Part shown: piece by piece, positions 45,035 through 46,243 of the stretch | Position numbering within the stretch: the first letter of the stretch is position 1 | Layout: each line of letters opens with the position of its first letter | Source: an uncultured Gammaproteobacteria bacterium | Lineage (GTDB): Bacteria; Pseudomonadota; Gammaproteobacteria; Pseudomonadales; Azotimanducaceae | DNA: 46,243 bases | Assembly (NCBI GenBank): GCA_913045175.1 | Contig: CAJWQG010000027.1 | Coordinates: forward strand, 1 to 46,243 | Reading direction: 5' to 3' | Notes under the pieces: model-generated | Seen by the model: the letters and a program-made list of their open reading frames with translations, nothing else | What the model was told of the DNA's origin: nothing | The model's database searches: none | Program-made: the position numbers and the translations under genes

Positions 45035-46231
45035 ATGCACAAAATGAGATCTGTAAGGAAACTTCTAACGATATTTTTTCTGGCGATTATTATTGCGGGT
45101 TGTAGCGCTATTGAACCTGATCCGATGGGGCAGAGTGAGGAGTTGGCGAAAGAACCATTAGCGTCTCAATCATTACTGTTACAAAAAGAGCCGAAGGCGC
45201 GGGCAGAAAACAAGCCTTCAAAGCCATCTAGAGCAGAGTTGCTGGCCGCGCTATATCGCGGCGAAAGACTTATAAATTTTCCTAGGCTGCTCCCGGCTTT
45301 ACGAGATGATGTGCTTGAAAAGTTATCAAACAGCCGTCACGAAATAGATTCGGAACAGTATTCAAATGGTATCGAGATATTACAAGAGCTTCTGGAGAGA
45401 TCTCTTAGCGTTAACGAACGTTTCGAAGTTTGGGCGCTCATAGGTTTGGCCAGGTATTTACAAGGTCAATTGCAGGAGTCGATAATTGCTTGGGAAATGG
45501 CGCTAGAGTCAGGGACTGTAAGCAGGGAGTCTGAAAAAAGTGCACTTCGTTCATTGCACCAACTTTACTTTACCCAAGGTAGACTGAATGATGCTATTGA
45601 GGTGATTGACCGTTTGCTAATTCTCAACGGCGAATTGGATTCCGACCTCACTCATGCGAAGGCGATGGTACTGTTTGAATTAGAGGCATGGGAAGAGGCC
45701 TTAAGGAACATAGAAGCTTCAGAGGCTGTTGCTAACAAGCTGGAACAACCCATCAAGCGGCTTTGGTTAGTTCACAAGTATGGCGTCTTGACGGAGCTAC
45801 TTTACAAGGAAAGGGCTGCGAACGTTTTGAGTCAGCTTAAAGATCTTTTTCCCGAAGATAACTTTAACGAACTCAATACTCTGCGGCCGGGACAGATGCG
45901 CATTCTTGCAGGGCATCAGGTGGATGAAAAGCGACCGATACCCATTTCTCACACGCCTCCCGTCTACCCCCTTGAAGCGATTGAGAATAACATGGTTGGT
46001 TGGGTGATGTTGCTATTTATGGTGACGGGAAAAGGTATGGTTGAGGATCCAGTCGTGGTTGACAATTGCGCGATCATCCTAAAAGAAGATAAAACATTGT
46101 GCGAAAATATGCCAAATAATATATTTGACCAAGCAGCGATCGAAGCGATCAAAAAGTCTCGATATAGACCTGTGATGCTCGGAGGAGCGGCAGTTCCGAG
46201 TCAAGCGGTGGCGAGGGTGGAATTTTATTAA
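45035..46231 (+). CDS. Lipoprotein with TPR-like repeats and a C-terminal TonB domain
   Basis: The N terminus has a lipoprotein signal (KLLTIFFLAIIIAGC/S), followed by a low-complexity linker, a helical tetratricopeptide-like region (about residues 110-280, e.g. ALIGLARYLQGQLQESIIAWEMALE) and a TonB C-terminal domain (about 300-398: HTPPVYPLEAIENNMVGWVMLLFMVTGKG, later AIKKSRYRP). Ser at +2 predicts outer-membrane sorting, unlike true TonB, which is anchored in the inner membrane. It may contact an envelope partner rather than transduce energy; function is inferred. ATG 45035 or 45044 could be the start; AAAGGAG lies just upstream. It is complete. Confidence 0.85.
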   Translation: MHKMRSVRKLLTIFFLAIIIAGCSAIEPDPMGQSEELAKEPLASQSLLLQKEPKARAENKPSKPSRAELLAALYRGERLINFPRLLPALRDDVLEKLSNSRHEIDSEQYSNGIEILQELLERSLSVNERFEVWALIGLARYLQGQLQESIIAWEMALESGTVSRESEKSALRSLHQLYFTQGRLNDAIEVIDRLLILNGELDSDLTHAKAMVLFELEAWEEALRNIEASEAVANKLEQPIKRLWLVHKYGVLTELLYKERAANVLSQLKDLFPEDNFNELNTLRPGQMRILAGHQVDEKRPIPISHTPPVYPLEAIENNMVGWVMLLFMVTGKGMVEDPVVVDNCAIILKEDKTLCENMPNNIFDQAAIEAIKKSRYRPVMLGGAAVPSQAVARVEFY

Positions 46232-46243
46232 GCACTAGCTATC

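Noticed and set aside
1-46243. CRISPR arrays, tRNA/rRNA genes, phage or IS transposase genes
   Set aside because: None seen on either strand by reading. The repeats found are 13-, 21-, 36- and 114-bp types without spacer structure or transposase.

Overview
The window looks like chromosomal DNA of a free-living, probably marine, gammaproteobacterium. The gene order glnD-map facing rpsB-tsf-pyrH-frr-cdsA-dxr-rseP-bamA-skp-lpxD-fabZ-lpxB-rnhB, with dapC and dapD behind glnD, matches the Pseudomonas/Cellvibrio side of the class. No phage, plasmid, CRISPR array, tRNA or rRNA is visible. Species cannot be named from the sequence.

Layout. (1) 1-4053: the Lys/Ala/Pro-rich tail of a histone H1-like protein and its terminator, mobA (minus), then the overlapping yoaA-tsaB-rsmJ set (DNA repair helicase, t6A tRNA modification, 16S rRNA methylation). 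(2) 4064-17534, all minus strand: read in transcription order, map-glnD-dapC-dapD-dapE, an unnamed gene, then gspN-gspC-gspD-plsB. This joins methionine removal, nitrogen sensing, diaminopimelate/lysine synthesis, part of a type II secretion system and phospholipid acylation. (3) 17535-17822: the divergent map/rpsB regulatory region, with a 21-bp tandem repeat, a good sigma70 promoter and a structured rpsB leader. (4) 17823-30577, plus strand: translation factors, UMP kinase and cell-envelope genes. Compared with the usual order this cluster lacks uppS (between frr and cdsA) and lpxA (between fabZ and lpxB). (5) 30596-46231: a looser accessory region with a response regulator, a di-haem peroxidase, an MBL hydrolase, asnS, an acyl-CoA synthetase, aminopeptidase P, a P-loop kinase, an EstB-like serine hydrolase, a histidine phosphatase, a pabB-pabC fusion, a POT transporter, an FKBP, an enoyl-CoA hydratase and a TPR/TonB-domain lipoprotein.

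Four accessory genes are broken: three by apparent single-base losses in short homopolymers (response regulator, peroxidase, kinase) and one by an in-frame amber codon (enoyl-CoA hydratase). No core gene shows such a lesion, which suggests real decay rather than random sequencing error, though error cannot be excluded.

I do not see a clear new multi-gene system. The most unusual items are: a 114-bp dispersed repeat present twice (about 85% identical, ungapped), each copy supplying the stop codon of the gene it follows, with extra end fragments nested in the dapE-dapD gap; a 13-bp tandem repeat bridging two convergent stop codons; the 21-bp repeat in the map leader; an acidic, internally repeated tail on ribosomal protein S2; a 22-residue insertion near the RseP active site; and the loss of lpxA and uppS from their normal places.
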